In this document: positions 35,190 to 48,106 of the stretch, piece after piece | Layout: each line of letters opens with the position of its first letter | Numbering within the stretch: position 1 is the stretch's first letter | Assembly (NCBI GenBank): GCA_004352715.1 | Contig: SCFE01000113.1 | Span: 439,793 to 503,792, forward strand | Length of the DNA stretch: 64,000 nt | Direction: 5' to 3' | From: Hofstenia miamia | Lineage: Eukaryota > Xenacoelomorpha > Acoela | Made by a program: the position numbers and the translations under genes | Notes under the pieces: model-generated | The model's database searches: none | What the model saw: the letters and a program-made list of their open reading frames with translations, nothing else | What the model was told of the DNA's origin: nothing

Positions 35190-36285
35190 TTATTGTTCCT
35201 GACCGACATTTTTTTGACATTTTTATAAAAAACCGATTAGGTAAAGGTGGCGAACTCATGGCAATATTTCCAAAATGTTTAAAACCAATACGAAAATTGG
35301 AATATGAATTAGACCACGATGTATCTGAACCATTTTAGATAGAAATTATATCTTTTGAAAATAAATGTAACAAGGAACTGATTATTATCACAAATAATCC
35401 AAATAAAAATTATCATGACTATCTAAATTATAAGTCTAATGAAAATTCCCGAAAAAATGACCCACACTATTCTATAAATGTATTTGATAACCTTAATTTA
35501 AATTATTTTAAGAATCTTGAAAAAAAATCATTAAACGAATTCTGTGCCACGCAAGATTTTCACTGTGTAAATACTGACTGTCCCACATGGAATAACAACT
35601 TAATTGACTACTTGATAACAAATTCAGACTTATGCTTTAAATACAAAATTTTTGAAACATTCAGTGACCATGCTCTATGCACCAGCACCGATATAAGTAA
35701 TTTAACAAATAGCATATGCAAGCACAGATATATTCAGCTTTATAACAACTAAATAAGAAGGCGAAACCCAAATTATTATAGCAGGGACGTTGTCATAAAT
35801 ACTTTTTTCAGTTTATTTATAGGTCATATTTTGCTCCGGGCTCCGTGTAGGCTAAGGATTATCTAAATTACTCAGATAAAGCAATGGAAAGACTGTTGGA
35901 AAACGTATCATTTTTTGATACTTAATTAATACTTCATAGAATTATTACGAAATACTGATTTTAAAATAATGAAATATGTATCACTGCATATTCCATTTAA
36001 GAATGTCACGGAAAGCAAAAAAGGTAAAAACTGAACAAGATTACTTTACACGCACATGTAGAATTATTTGTTTCGAAAATACAGCATAAATGTATTGAAT
36101 GATTCACAAGAAATGAAAAATGAAATTAAAAATTTGTTCTTCACATTTCTTCAAAATGAATACTCCGATTCTTCCAATTGCAAAAGATTCTTTTTATGCT
36201 TGTATAGTGTTTGCATCTCCTAAGAATACAGAAACTATAAATTGTAGAATTATCTTAATTTAATATGTTGATGATATAATAAAGT
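35190..36285 (+). pseudogene. LINE endonuclease remnant and degraded downstream part
   Basis: The plus strand reads G-K-G-G-E-L-M-A-I-F near 35245, then I-E-I-I-S-F-E, L-N-E-F-C-A-T-Q-D, C-P-T-W-N-N-N-L-I-D-Y-L-I-T-N near 35590 and S-D-H-A-L near 35665. This is the order G-G-G-x-x-I ... P-T-x-x-x-x-x-L-I-D ... SDH of LINE apurinic endonucleases. After 35750 only scattered blocks remain. The sequence ends in AATAAAG and an ACT repeat, a plausible LINE 3' tail, so an internal deletion of most of the RT is likely. Confidence 0.55.
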
Positions 36286-36309
36286 CACTACTACTACTAC
36301 TACTACTAC
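36286..36309. repeat. (ACT)n trinucleotide repeat at a gap edge
   Basis: ACT repeats directly follow AATAAAGTC and run into the gap. Confidence 0.9.
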
Positions 36310-37309
36310 NNNNNNNNNNNNNNNNNNNNNNNNNNNNNNNNNNNNNNNNNNNNNNNNNNNNNNNNNNNNNNNNNNNNNNNNNNNNNNNNNNNNNNNNNNN
36401 NNNNNNNNNNNNNNNNNNNNNNNNNNNNNNNNNNNNNNNNNNNNNNNNNNNNNNNNNNNNNNNNNNNNNNNNNNNNNNNNNNNNNNNNNNNNNNNNNNNN
36501 NNNNNNNNNNNNNNNNNNNNNNNNNNNNNNNNNNNNNNNNNNNNNNNNNNNNNNNNNNNNNNNNNNNNNNNNNNNNNNNNNNNNNNNNNNNNNNNNNNNN
36601 NNNNNNNNNNNNNNNNNNNNNNNNNNNNNNNNNNNNNNNNNNNNNNNNNNNNNNNNNNNNNNNNNNNNNNNNNNNNNNNNNNNNNNNNNNNNNNNNNNNN
36701 NNNNNNNNNNNNNNNNNNNNNNNNNNNNNNNNNNNNNNNNNNNNNNNNNNNNNNNNNNNNNNNNNNNNNNNNNNNNNNNNNNNNNNNNNNNNNNNNNNNN
36801 NNNNNNNNNNNNNNNNNNNNNNNNNNNNNNNNNNNNNNNNNNNNNNNNNNNNNNNNNNNNNNNNNNNNNNNNNNNNNNNNNNNNNNNNNNNNNNNNNNNN
36901 NNNNNNNNNNNNNNNNNNNNNNNNNNNNNNNNNNNNNNNNNNNNNNNNNNNNNNNNNNNNNNNNNNNNNNNNNNNNNNNNNNNNNNNNNNNNNNNNNNNN
37001 NNNNNNNNNNNNNNNNNNNNNNNNNNNNNNNNNNNNNNNNNNNNNNNNNNNNNNNNNNNNNNNNNNNNNNNNNNNNNNNNNNNNNNNNNNNNNNNNNNNN
37101 NNNNNNNNNNNNNNNNNNNNNNNNNNNNNNNNNNNNNNNNNNNNNNNNNNNNNNNNNNNNNNNNNNNNNNNNNNNNNNNNNNNNNNNNNNNNNNNNNNNN
37201 NNNNNNNNNNNNNNNNNNNNNNNNNNNNNNNNNNNNNNNNNNNNNNNNNNNNNNNNNNNNNNNNNNNNNNNNNNNNNNNNNNNNNNNNNNNNNNNNNNNN
37301 NNNNNNNNN
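36310..37309. other. Assembly gap, exactly 1000 N
   Basis: Round-number placeholder. It separates the ACT repeat from inverted block A. Confidence 0.98.
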
Positions 37310-38520
37310 CATAAGACCACCGCATGATTTGGTAAGGTGAAATTTGACTGTGCATTAATAACATTAATTCTAAACCGAATGCTCTTCTTGTAAGACATTG
37401 TAACATGTATTACAAATTGCTTATGTGAGAACCAGTGTTTTTGCAATCATTTGATTGACAGTAATCCTTGTTTAGAAACTTAGAGAATTCGTGAAAACTG
37501 CAGAAATTGTTCGTCTTAGATGCTAATCCATTAGTGGAAATACAAATAGAAATTGTTTCCAACCGTGCAGTTTCCCACCAAATAGTGTGAAGACAATTTT
37601 GTTTAAGTTTAATTTGAGTATAATCCGGCCATGGAGAGAATGTCAGAACTAAGAACCGTAGATAAGAGGTCTGTTAATACTAGAAGTACCATTATTTCTC
37701 TTGAGATTCATTTTATATGTAGCATTTCAATTAAAAAATTATGTAAAAGAATGAAAAAAATTTTACTTATTGAAATTCAAATAGATTATCGAAATTTTTG
37801 GGTGTGTATATAGATGGAACCGGTCGACATTTTTAACAACCCAACCCAACCCAACTGGTTTTATTTCCAAACCGGTTGGGTTACCGGTTGAACCGGTTAT
37901 TGAAGCTAAAAATTTTACCGGTACCGGTCGAGCAAAAATAAAGCAGGGATGCCAAAAAAACTAGCAATTTTTTCTACTGAAATTTTTTTAAGCCCATATT
38001 TTACTAGCAGAACAGTTACAACGAACCAGGGGCGTTTTCAAAGAAGGGGGTCTGGGGTCCAGACCGGCATAGCCCCCTTGCTAGAAAATGTGGAACCACA
38101 TTCAACCGCAATCAACAAGAGTGAATCTGTATTCAAAAAAAGTGGGATTGATTTATCTTACCTAGTAGATGAGGATGGGTTTCCTTTTCCACACTCTACA
38201 CGAGCACACCCCAACTCAGAGATTTGATGTGTTCATTTTCTAAATGTTATCGTTTTCTCCTTTTGTTTTTATGTTTTTTAAACGCTTCATTTATATATGC
38301 TATATAGCTATATACGTTATATTTAAAGCTTACTCCTTCTGTCTACATGCATATAATATTTATGAAATTATATTTTTTTTCTTATAATATATTAGTAAAA
38401 ATCCTTTTTACTTTATTTGAAACGGAGGACTTAAAAAAACCGGTCAACCGATTTCACGAAATTTTCGACCCAACCCAACCGGTACCGGTTAATACCGGTC
38501 AACCCAACCTGCTTCCATCT
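37310..38520 (+). repeat. Inverted block A (probable LINE 5' region with ACCGGT array)
   Basis: This block is nearly identical, in opposite orientation, to 57441-58689. It starts directly at the gap, so the homology may be longer. It contains about ten ACCGGT palindromes in two clusters (37817-37929 and 38439-38500) together with CCCAACC runs. An 18-bp repeat, TATATACCATAGATGGAA, is present in inverted form at its right end and, in block B, at the inner side of the cluster. A 92-codon frame (37949-38227) is shared with block B with one substitution but resembles nothing known and is probably not a gene. By comparison with block B the part near 37310 is the start of LINE ORF1 on the minus strand. 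Confidence 0.8.
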
Positions 38521-38726
38521 ATGGTATATACTGTTGTTGTTTTTAATGAATGCATACGCAAGTAAACAAAATATTAATTTGAGTCAATTTTGACACATTT
38601 GGTACTTCTAGGGTTAAAAATGTACATGTTCTAAATCCATATCAGACATTTTCAAGAAAATCATTTCCTGGAAGTGCGAGATGCGAGTAATATATTAAAG
38701 TAAATTCAAAATCTATTGATATTTAT
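38521..38726. other. Short non-coding stretch
   Basis: Unique sequence between block A and the next candidate exon. Confidence 0.4.
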
Positions 38727-38927
38727 TTATACAGATTTTCTAAATATATTAAGCAAATCACCAAGTGAAGCCATATCTTCATCTATATAACTAGTGATAT
38801 TTTTCATAAAGATAATGCAAGCTATTGACAAGCATAAGTTAAAAAGCATGTAAATTAAAACTTCGCAACGAATATATTTATATTTAATTAAATGTGTCAA
38901 TAGTCTATTTTCCGATGCCAATGATAA
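38727..38927 (-). CDS. Candidate terminal exon with one transmembrane segment, product unknown
   Basis: An acceptor (TTAAAATCAG, 38929-38928) opens a phase-0 frame of 66 codons and a stop, immediately followed by AATAAA, a fitting polyadenylation signal. Residues 21-41 or so (C-E-V-L-I-Y-M-L-F-N-L-C-L-S-I-A-C-I-I-F-M) form a membrane-spanning helix followed by a sequon and an acidic stretch. No family is recognised. It lies on the same strand as the SLC1 exons but does not look like an SLC1 C-terminus. Confidence 0.35.
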   Translation of the reverse strand, partial: LSLASENRLLTHLIKYKYIRCEVLIYMLFNLCLSIACIIFMKNITSYIDEDMASLGDLLNIFRKSV

Positions 38928-41152
38928 CTGATTTTAATTGACAGAGTATAACAATGAGCCCAGTCAATTTGGCCTAAATACAAATGAGTCACTTTCGGAT
39001 TGTTTATGGTATTGATTGTCAATTGCATATTTAAGTTTATTGTCTTATTAATCTAGAACTGTAAAATTGGGGCAATTTGGATACCTTTTAGGGCTTTTTA
39101 AAATTTTTTGTCATTTTTAATGATGCTATAATTCTAAAATCCTACACAAACCGCAAATGGGGCGTTGTTTACTATATCTAATTGCCTGGCAGCTGCAAAC
39201 TTTGTAGAAATCCCTCTGTTTAATTTCTAAAAGAGTACTGAAAAATAGAAAAAATGAGATAATTCTGACACCAACAAGTTTTCATTTCAAATCCAGGAGA
39301 AATGTTTTAGATCAAATGTAAATATTGCAAACTAATGCTAAAATGAGACTATGTGCACTGGGCACATTTAAAAAAGGCATCAACTCTTCCATATTTGCAT
39401 TTGCCACACAACCGCTCAGCACATGTAACACATTTTATCACCTGCGGTCTACTGGACTTCATAAATGCAACTAGTCAGTTCATGCATGTGTAGAATCTTC
39501 TTTGTCTCTCATGTTGCTGCAATGTGGCCAGATGCCCGAAATATCTAAGGTATTCGAATTACCTCTTTGTACGGTATATCCCTTATTCAAGGATAAATTA
39601 AACATGGTTTGCTTTGTTTCAGAGAGTGTTTAGAAACAATGTTAAAATTGCATTTGATTTGTATACTCTATCTTAAATTTCGTTTGAATATTGTAAACGA
39701 GGTTTTACAATTACTTGTTTGTAGCAAAATTCGTTGTTTTCCTCAGGACAATTTCAATAAAAGAATGGAAGATACCTTAAAAGTTTATTCATTTTAAAAC
39801 TTAGTTTTGGATAATTTCATGGAAATTACACATAAAATGTTATTTCTGTTAGATTTTCTCTAATTTACAATGTTAATTAGTCGTTATTTAGGTTAGCAGG
39901 TAGTGATTGATTGGTAAGTTGACTCAAGAGTAAGCTGTTGTAAGAAAATTTAACTATTTAGTTTTACAAAGTAAATTAATTTGTTTCACTACAACACTAA
40001 TAAATTTCTTATTTGACAATTTATCGCTGTTGGTGTGATGCTTATGATGAAATAAATTTGGTAACAGTGTGTTAGCAACTAAGTTTTTCAAGCATTAATG
40101 TAAGTTAAAAATTAATGAAGAAACAATTTTTATTTTCAAGGATAGCTTCATTGGACAACTTATTAGAGTTGCTTTGATGACTTTTGCAACATAAGGCGCG
40201 TATTGAGTATTTAATTTTAGTTAACGATTTTATAAATCTTCTTGAAAATCTTTCCAATTGAAAATTTAGTGTTATTTTTCTCAAATTTATAATTAGTGGG
40301 AGTTTCCATGCACTCATTTTACCAAGCTAGTTCTTATTGCTATGGGATGAGACATAGTAGTGATTTAAAAATTCACCTCAATTTATAGTTTTGTGGCAAT
40401 TAGAGGATGTAAATTGCCCATCAAATGAAATTTATCCTTAAAATATAGTTACTGACCCCACTCTAAATTCTTCTCAAAGAATGAATAAATGTTTTACAAC
40501 AATTTCCAGGAAATCAAGTTTTAACATAAAATATATGACTGCTAAGTTGGCATTTAATATATTCCTTATTAATAATGAAATATTGGTTACTAACAGAGCA
40601 TTTTAGCGCTGTACAGAAGGTTTTATTTGAAAAACTGCATGTCTTATTTTCATGAAACTATGAACAAACCACATATTTCTCATTCAATTTATATAAATTG
40701 TAATTGTTTTTAAAAGCTATACTAGCTAAAAGTAATTAGTAATCAATTTTTTAAATAATTTGCAAAACACTGCATTTTTACTTTTTCCATTATCCTTATA
40801 AGAATGCATATCAATTTATAGCATAGAATTACAAAACACAAATTCTCAAATTGGTTACTCAAAACTTACAACATAAACAGTTTTATGGATTTCTAATTGC
40901 TAATCATTTAAGTTTCCAATTCTAAAATATAACAATAACTTAAAATTTAGCATGTTTATTGATTCATTCTAATGTTTGAAGAATAAATTGTGGCAATAAC
41001 ATGTACACCTTGGCATAAAGGAAGGTTATGTGTAATAAATGAAAGCATATTATATTGAAGAACAGCTAAGTCTCTACAGTATATTAGAGTTAACGTAGTA
41101 AGAATTTCAAGTACTGAAATTGTATTAACTTGCAATAATGTTAATAGTCTAC
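38928..41152. other. Stretch downstream of the SLC1 exons, no SLC1 exon found
   Basis: I searched the minus strand by eye for the remaining SLC1 helices (re-entrant loops, NMDGT motif) without success. A Cys-rich minus-strand frame lies at about 39350-39480, and a 70-codon basic frame at 40105-40317 has no identifiable domain. Confidence 0.4.
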
Positions 41153-41286
41153 CTAGAATTGAAGTGTTGCTTTGAATTTCGTCAAAAAGCGTCTGATTTT
41201 TCACACGCATCATTTCAGTATTTTCAGCAAACATAGTCCGGGTTTGTGTGAATGCAGCCTTTACAATATTACTTGGAAAAAGGTTT
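41153..41286 (-). CDS. SLC1 (EAAT-like) dicarboxylate/glutamate transporter, exon 4 of those visible
   Basis: The exon opens after a TTATCGTTTAG acceptor, completing a split Arg codon with the previous exon (AG/A). It encodes N-L-F-P-S-N-I-V-K-A-A-F, the conserved N-x-F-P-x-N-x-V-x-A-x-F motif of the family, then a polar loop with sequons NQT (residue 170 of the assembled fragment) and NTS (180). This agrees with the large glycosylated extracellular loop of animal EAATs. It ends at a GTAGAC donor in phase 1. The following exons, which would carry the transport core (hairpins and substrate site), were not found, so the visible gene stops after about 185 residues. Confidence 0.82.
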
Positions 41287-43741
41287 CTAAACGATAAATT
41301 GATAACATCTTTCGGGGAAAATATTTAATAAGTGTAAAAAAACTTTTTCAATAACGTTAATATAAAATTTCCTATAAACAGATTTTCTTTTACATGGTGA
41401 ACTTTGGTTTTTTAAATCCTTTCAAAGAACACAAAAATATTTATTTACAAAAAGTAACGTGCTTAACAAATTGGATTTTGCAATCTAATTTAATTGTTCA
41501 ATATGTCTACCTTCTTCAAGGATTACTGCTCACAAACGTTCAAGAACACATTAAAATTTAATATGGAAAAATTTTGAATTTCTTTCTTCTCTCAATTCTC
41601 AATTGCATGTTTAAGATATCCCTTGAGGAACTTTATTGATGATACCTAGGAAAACTTTGTTACCCCTGCAAGTGGCAGCTTTCGACTAACAATGCTAAAT
41701 GAAATGACGGTTTCTAGGAATTGAATCATAGATTATCGAATATGATGTGGCCTCATTCCTGTTGAAATACTAAATTTGTTAGCACATGCTTCTTCAAAAG
41801 GAACAACATTTTCTTCTATTAGCTGCAAATAAATTGAGTGAGACACCACATCAAACAAACTATTTTGAATGAAGTGACGGTTCATTAAGTATGATAACTG
41901 GCATTCGTTCATTAGCACAAAACTATGCTTAATCGATTCATTGAAGTTCACAAATTCAATTCATTCAAACTCTTTGCTGAAAATCAGATTGTTTGCTTGC
42001 CATTAACCTATTTCATTAATCCGAGGGCTTACCAAATGATGGCAACCACTAACTTTCGTATCATTGTAAATTCATTTTTCTTGAACCATTTTTCCTAACA
42101 TTCATTAAAGATTATACTGATAAGGCCTTTATCAATATGATTAATTCGTAGTTTGTGTTTCTGATTCTTCAAATTATCAACGGAATGAAGCCTGGCTTAC
42201 TTAATGTTTTAGGTAAGCCATGAATGAAGACATAACGACAACCATTCAAATACTTGAATTATTGATTGTAAAATCCTATTGTATCAAATCTTAAATAATA
42301 TATAATAGTTGCTTTACAAAAAAAATTTTCCATAACCTATCAAAATAGACGCTGTATTCTATACAAATTACAAAAATTCTTAATTCATAAAGTGACCATT
42401 CAATTATATCGAGTCAATGCTATAAAAAAACTTATTTGTAACCTATTTGTAAAAGCAATCATTATGTAGGCATTTTCAAATGTTTGGCTGATTTGTTGAA
42501 ATTTCAATGAAAATGTAATCAGAAACTCTAAAGGCATCGATTTTGGTGATTACATTTTGTTATCAGGATATATAATGTGTCAGTAAATATATTTGGCAAT
42601 GGGTAGAATATATAATTTGCCTATAAGCTAGGTTTCTGTTGGGTCATTAAGTTGCATGAGACTAAATATTTCTGTTGGCCTGCAGTATCATTTAACCGAG
42701 TCCTTAACTGATGAAAGTGGGAACATGGATTTCAATACTACTTGGATTTTGGCAAAAATTGAACTTATGCTGAGGAACTACATGACATCGTGTTACCAGA
42801 AAATGTCATCTGGGCTGCTATGACATGGAGCTGATACCAAATTCAATGGATCTTATTGGCACTGGGATCAAAATAAACTTCTGGTGGCAAAGAACCCAAT
42901 ATAAACTACACATTTTCAATTTCATATTGCAAAGAGAACTAACAAGTGTGGAAAAATATTTATCCAAATTCCAAAAAGGTTTAATCAATTCCTTAATCAA
43001 ATTTCCTGCTTCACTCAAATAAGTTCCAATACCTTTGTTTCAAATAATAGTATCCATTGAATGATTGAAGCTTGAAATTGATTCGGTAGTCTCCTCCTTG
43101 GTAAAGGTAACAAACAAAAATACTTAAAATGTGGGGATGGACACAAAGTCACCCATTATTGATTTCAATTTCAAATGTGCAAAACAAATAAGTTAAATGG
43201 CTGTTTGACTATGTTCGCCAGATTGGGGTAAAAAAAACCCCAAACGACAATTAGCTAGTATTTTTTCTTCTCACCATTAACCGTTAATAACTGTGACTGT
43301 TTAAATGTTGACATTTATTCTCAGAAATGCTATGCAATTTCTGAAGAGCTGAACATAGATGCCTGTCATCTTAAGAATTACCTAAGCTTATCTACATATA
43401 ATGTTATCGCTATTCGTTGAATATAGAATAATCACAAATACATAGAAGTATATGGTAGTGAATCATTATTGAAAAAGTTATTAAGTTAGAAATTTGAACG
43501 TGCTAGGAGAAAGATATCGCTCACCGCCTAGTGAAGGTGAAAATAAGAATTTTTCTCTATGATGTGATTTTCTTAGAATTATTCTCGATTTATTAAAAAA
43601 AAAGTAAAACTAACTAAATTTACAAGATTTTATCTAAAAAAATTTACTGAACTGTATTCTATCAATATAAAAGTAGAAATTATTACAACTTCAAAGGGAA
43701 CAAAAAATAAATTGAAAACATTTTGCATAAACGGCACTAAC
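41287..43741. other. Intron between SLC1 exons, with repeat relics
   Basis: Minus-strand text near 41500-41950 contains a broken transposase-like tail (R-L-x-A-V-I-L-E-E-G-R-H-I-E and similar), too decayed to classify. Nothing else was recognised. Confidence 0.4.
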
Positions 43742-43888
43742 CTTAACATGTCAATCAAGGCATCAGATGTATCACCTTTTACCTCTTTAAGAATTCGGAA
43801 TTTTGATTCATCTGGGAGCGCTTTTGGATCTCCTGGGTGAATCACCAAAGTCACAATGACACCGAGAATTACTGCAAAAGTCGTTGTT
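43742..43888 (-). CDS. SLC1 (EAAT-like) transporter, exon 3 of those visible
   Basis: The 147-bp exon follows a CCATTTTTAG acceptor and completes a Thr codon split with the upstream exon (AC/A). It encodes T-T-T-F-A-V-I-L-G-V-I-V-T-L-V-I-H-P-G-D-P, the end of TM3 with the family's I-x-H-P-G motif, then a charged loop and D-A-L-I-D-M-L-R leading into the N-L-F-P motif of the next exon. The donor is GTTAGT after AG. Phase agreement on both sides makes the assignment firm. Confidence 0.88.
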
Positions 43889-46632
43889 CTAAAAATGGAT
43901 TAAATAACATGCAGAAACCAAATTAAAATATGCACTTAAGACTTCCTAATATATTTAACCGAATACAATACATGTCAAGAACATGCCAGTCATGCAAATT
44001 TAATAAGTGATAATGGACATATAGTTCTCGATAGCAAGTGACGGAATACTTTTCATTCGTCTGCATATAAGTATTGATTAATTGTATCACATTCGTCGAA
44101 AACTTAGCGCAGGAATAACTTGTTATACTAGTCCTTTGAAGTGGCACACAAATAAAAAATGTGGAGATGAGTAATTCTCATAGTTAGGGACATCTATATC
44201 ACTAGTTTTGAAGTAGCAGTTTTTTGTTTTTGAGCACATTGGTGCACTGCTTATAAGAAAAGTAGGAGAACGCAAATACCTACATTAGTCTATATTTTTT
44301 TGCAAAATGACAAACTACATAGTTTAAAAAAAATTATACATTTACAAGTGTTGCCATAATTTTAAGACTCTAACTAATAGGAATAAAGTTTTTGCATTAA
44401 AACCAATTGAAAGATTCCAAGATAAACAATCAAGTCAGCGTGGCATAGTTATTGCGTTTCCAAGAATATGCAAATTTCATTTAGATATGCACGTTGCTTC
44501 TTTGCTTTAAATTAAATTCAGACATAATCTACAGGATGAACTAGTGCATTTAGTTTAAACACTATTGCAGTTATTGTTTGTCAAAGTTTAATATTTACTA
44601 AAATTCCAAACCCAAAATGTATTGTTAAATACCACTCAAACCCAATTCCATCTATAATTCCCTTTCAATCCAATCGACGTTACTCTCAATATTTAATAAA
44701 AAAGCTAATCAAACAGCGAACTCAGGTTAGGGATTGATATGTAAAATTAATTCAAAATAAAATAATCCATACTATATATAAAAAATCTTTATTCATTTTT
44801 CGAACACTTAAATTAGCTTATCTCACAAAATTCACCTTCAAGAAATCAAAGCATGAGATATTTTAAAGAAAGGGTATAGTACTGTTCACTCGGGCGCTAT
44901 TTGACCCAAATCCATTTATGGGAATCTATCACAAAAATATTGAAAGGGATAAGATATTTCAATAGAGATTAAGATCAGGTGCTTTGCAGTAAAAGTAAAT
45001 TAAAAAAGGCGTACATTTCTGAAAATTGCTCACAGGGGGTGAAAATGTTAACTCTTTTAGGTTAGGCTTGATACCAAAATATAGCAATTGGATCCCTACA
45101 TTTACTTAATTGCCAAGCCGCTCAATTTTGGTCATTCAGCATTGAGTGCTATTTCTGAGACTGGGAATTCAATAAAACCTTTGTTTACCTATCAATTTGT
45201 TATGTGTGAACAAGTCAGACGTTCAATTAACAGCATTTAATTATTATAAAATGGGCCCAGCAGTACAATTTATGCGACATTTCAAAACTAAGATATACCT
45301 GGAAGAGATATCCTATAGAAAACTGTTTGGGATAGTCTAAAAGCCTAGAAAAATTATAAGTTAGTTTATGGAAGATCTTGAGATTAACGCATTTTACTAT
45401 TATTTTGGTAATCTTAACTCTTCATTATTTGAATAAGAAAACTGAGATAATTCGATCAAACTTTTAAATAATTTCAAAAAATTCATATTATAAATTTGAA
45501 AACTATTTGTTCCATTATTGAGAGTTTGAAAAACATTGGATTGCAATGCACAAAATCATGAGAAAAAACGGCAATGAGATTGTCCTGCACACGTGTTCAA
45601 GCCTTTGAAAGAAATCATTTCATGGACAAACTTTGAAATTCAAATCACTACAGAACAATCCCAGCAAGACAATAAATTTGCAATTAGAGGAATGACTTAC
45701 AAGCAAGTCAAATTTTTTATTAAAATTAATGTTTTTGTTAAAATGATAATATGAAGCAAGATTAATTAGATTTTAGGGCTTAAAGCAATCAGATGAACTG
45801 TTTCCAGCTGTCGGAAGGAAATACAAAACAAATTTGCCTTACTGGAACTGCGAGGTCAGGTTTTTGTTAAATCCGTAATATTTGGTTTATTTTTTGATAC
45901 TTTGACACAGTGCTCTAAAGAATATGCTTGCAGACTGAAAAAAAATTTATCTATCAATGAAAATGTCATTTTTCATTTCAATCACCCACTCTTTTGGTAG
46001 TTTTTAAAGAAATTTATTTTTGTGTAGATATTTTCTATTTTCACAAAAAACCATTATATACCTTTATGTAGGGTTGTTTTATTAGACAATTCCCCGAAAA
46101 ACGGATTTTTGTCCACCAATGAAATCATTCTGTTTTGGGAAAAACAACTCAGTCTTGAAAGAAAATTTGGTAAAGTTACTAAGTTATATATTTCTGAAAG
46201 TTAAGTGCCCAAAATTGGAAAAAAGATCTACTAACAGTTACTTAAATTTTTGGAACAAGAGAACTTTTTTAAAAAGTATCGCATTTAAATAAAATATCAC
46301 CTTTAATGAACCATCATGCATGGCCAAAGTTTTTGCATTATCTGAATTCAGTTTTGTTTTTAGAATTATTTTATATTGCGCTCATATTCAGTGCAGATAT
46401 AAAAGCTTTTACCCCATGCGTAATACTAAATTTTGAATATTATTTACTTGTTTACTATTAAACCGATCAGTTCTATTAAATTTGGATAAATTGATAAATC
46501 ATGCTGCAATTATATGCCCTTAATCAAAGTAAGTGCCATGACCCGATCGATAAATTTTCTAATACTTAAGTTTTTCAACAATTATATGTGTCTAACAGTA
46601 AATATAAAACTTTAAGGAAAGTAAATATTTAC
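43889..46632. other. Intron of the SLC1 gene
   Basis: AT-rich. No gene or clear transposon recognised. Confidence 0.5.
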
Positions 46633-46699
46633 GTGAAGTAGAACAATATTGTTAACAGTCCCATCTTTCCACTACTGGTTGTACTTAAAGATGTAACAC
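46633..46699 (-). CDS. SLC1 (EAAT-like) transporter, exon 2 of those visible (67 bp)
   Basis: This small exon lies between a GTGAATTTTAG acceptor and a GTAAAT donor. With the G left by the upstream exon it reads G-V-T-S-L-S-T-T-S-S-G-K-M-G-L-L-T-I-L-F-Y-F-T, matching the SGKMG segment and the start of TM3 in animal SLC1 transporters. The family usually has S-L-D before the SGKMG; here the Asp is Ser. The exon is too short for ordinary ORF scanning and was recognised only from phase and motif. Confidence 0.88.
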
Positions 46700-48106
46700 C
46701 TAAAATTCACAGCAATAATGTGGGTGTTTTTAAAGTTAAGAATAATGTAATCACTGGCAGTTGCATTCATTAGAGTAATCTCGATCACTTTGATTAATTT
46801 GCGTTGAAAATTTCAATATGACAAATATACATATTAAATATTTTGAATTTCCTTAATAAATAATTTGAAAGCTACATAAAAAGAAGTCAAAAATTAGATT
46901 CAACTGAACACCAACATTGATCTTTTTTACTCTCCTTCAAGAGATAAAATCAAATTACAAATTCTACTTAAACACCAATTTAGTGATTTATGTGCACTTA
47001 ATAATGCGTGTATAAATTTTTGTTTGCAATACTAAAGAGTTGCTGTACAAGAAATAACTTTGTTATTGAAATTTACTTGCTTAATCTTTTTGTCTTGCTT
47101 TGAATTGTGCTTTTAGCACAACAATTCACATGGACGCAAATTTTCAACATTATATTCAATAAGACATTCCTCATTAGATATTTCCATGCATCATAATTTC
47201 CAAGTTTCCTAGTGGGTTCAGAGAAAAATTTTTGTAAATTTGGAAAATCGATTATCCTCCTACAATGACACCAGGCTGCTTAAGGTGTACGCATATATCC
47301 TTATATAATTATAAATTTCTCTCTCAACTAAGGAATAGACACATTCTATCCAAAGTCATTATTTTTTCATAGTGCTTGAGTGAATTACTTGTGTATTTCA
47401 AAAAAGACTGAGTGAAAAATTAATGGGCGTATAGATGCAAATGCTTAGAATTGCTTTAGTGTTAAAATTAAATATTAAATATTGAAATAATGTTTGTGCA
47501 GCATGCATGGGATATCTATTCCTTTTTCAAAAGCTTTATGATTTGGTAATCAACGACTATTTAAATGCAAGCCATTATTTGGGACCAATTGCATTTCATG
47601 CTTCCAAGAATTGATTTGGAATTTGCAATTGAAATTTACAAAGCTGCTTAAAATTTTTAATATACATGTCGCCATAACTACTTCTTAGGCAGGTAACACA
47701 CTTCAATACCAGAAGTGCAGTAGCATAGTGTGGTAGAAGCTAAAATGTGATCGAATGTGTGTCACTAAAGAAATGCTAATCATAAAATTTTAGGCTGTAA
47801 CTAAAACATAGTAATACTAACTGAAATAAAGAATTAATAGAAAATGAGCAGCATTGGTTATACCACTGATAGCTCAATATTTAATTTTAAAAATACCAAA
47901 ATTTAGCAAAAACACTTAATTTTCTTATTGATTTTTATATAAAGAATTTTAAGAAATATTTCAAAGATTTTCAAATTTTGCAGTGCCAATTTTTTATACT
48001 GAAGAATAACACAAAGTTATTGAATTTTTTGATAGTGAGAAATTTCATAATTTAGTGAAATTTCAAATGTAGTGTAGAAATAATTAATTGTTGTAAAAAG
48101 TCCTAC
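46700..48106. other. Intron of the SLC1 gene
   Basis: AT-rich, nothing recognised. Confidence 0.5.

Noticed and set aside
36262-36285. YVDD-like reverse-transcriptase motif just before the ACT repeat
   Set aside because: A stop codon precedes it directly and none of the neighbouring RT blocks are present in any frame; it is probably chance.
37949-38227. 92-codon frame conserved between inverted blocks A and B
   Set aside because: Conservation is explained by the near identity of the whole blocks. Composition and context give no sign of a protein.
40105-40317. Basic 70-codon frame downstream of the SLC1 exons
   Set aside because: It does not resemble any SLC1 segment and has no supporting splice signals that I could confirm.
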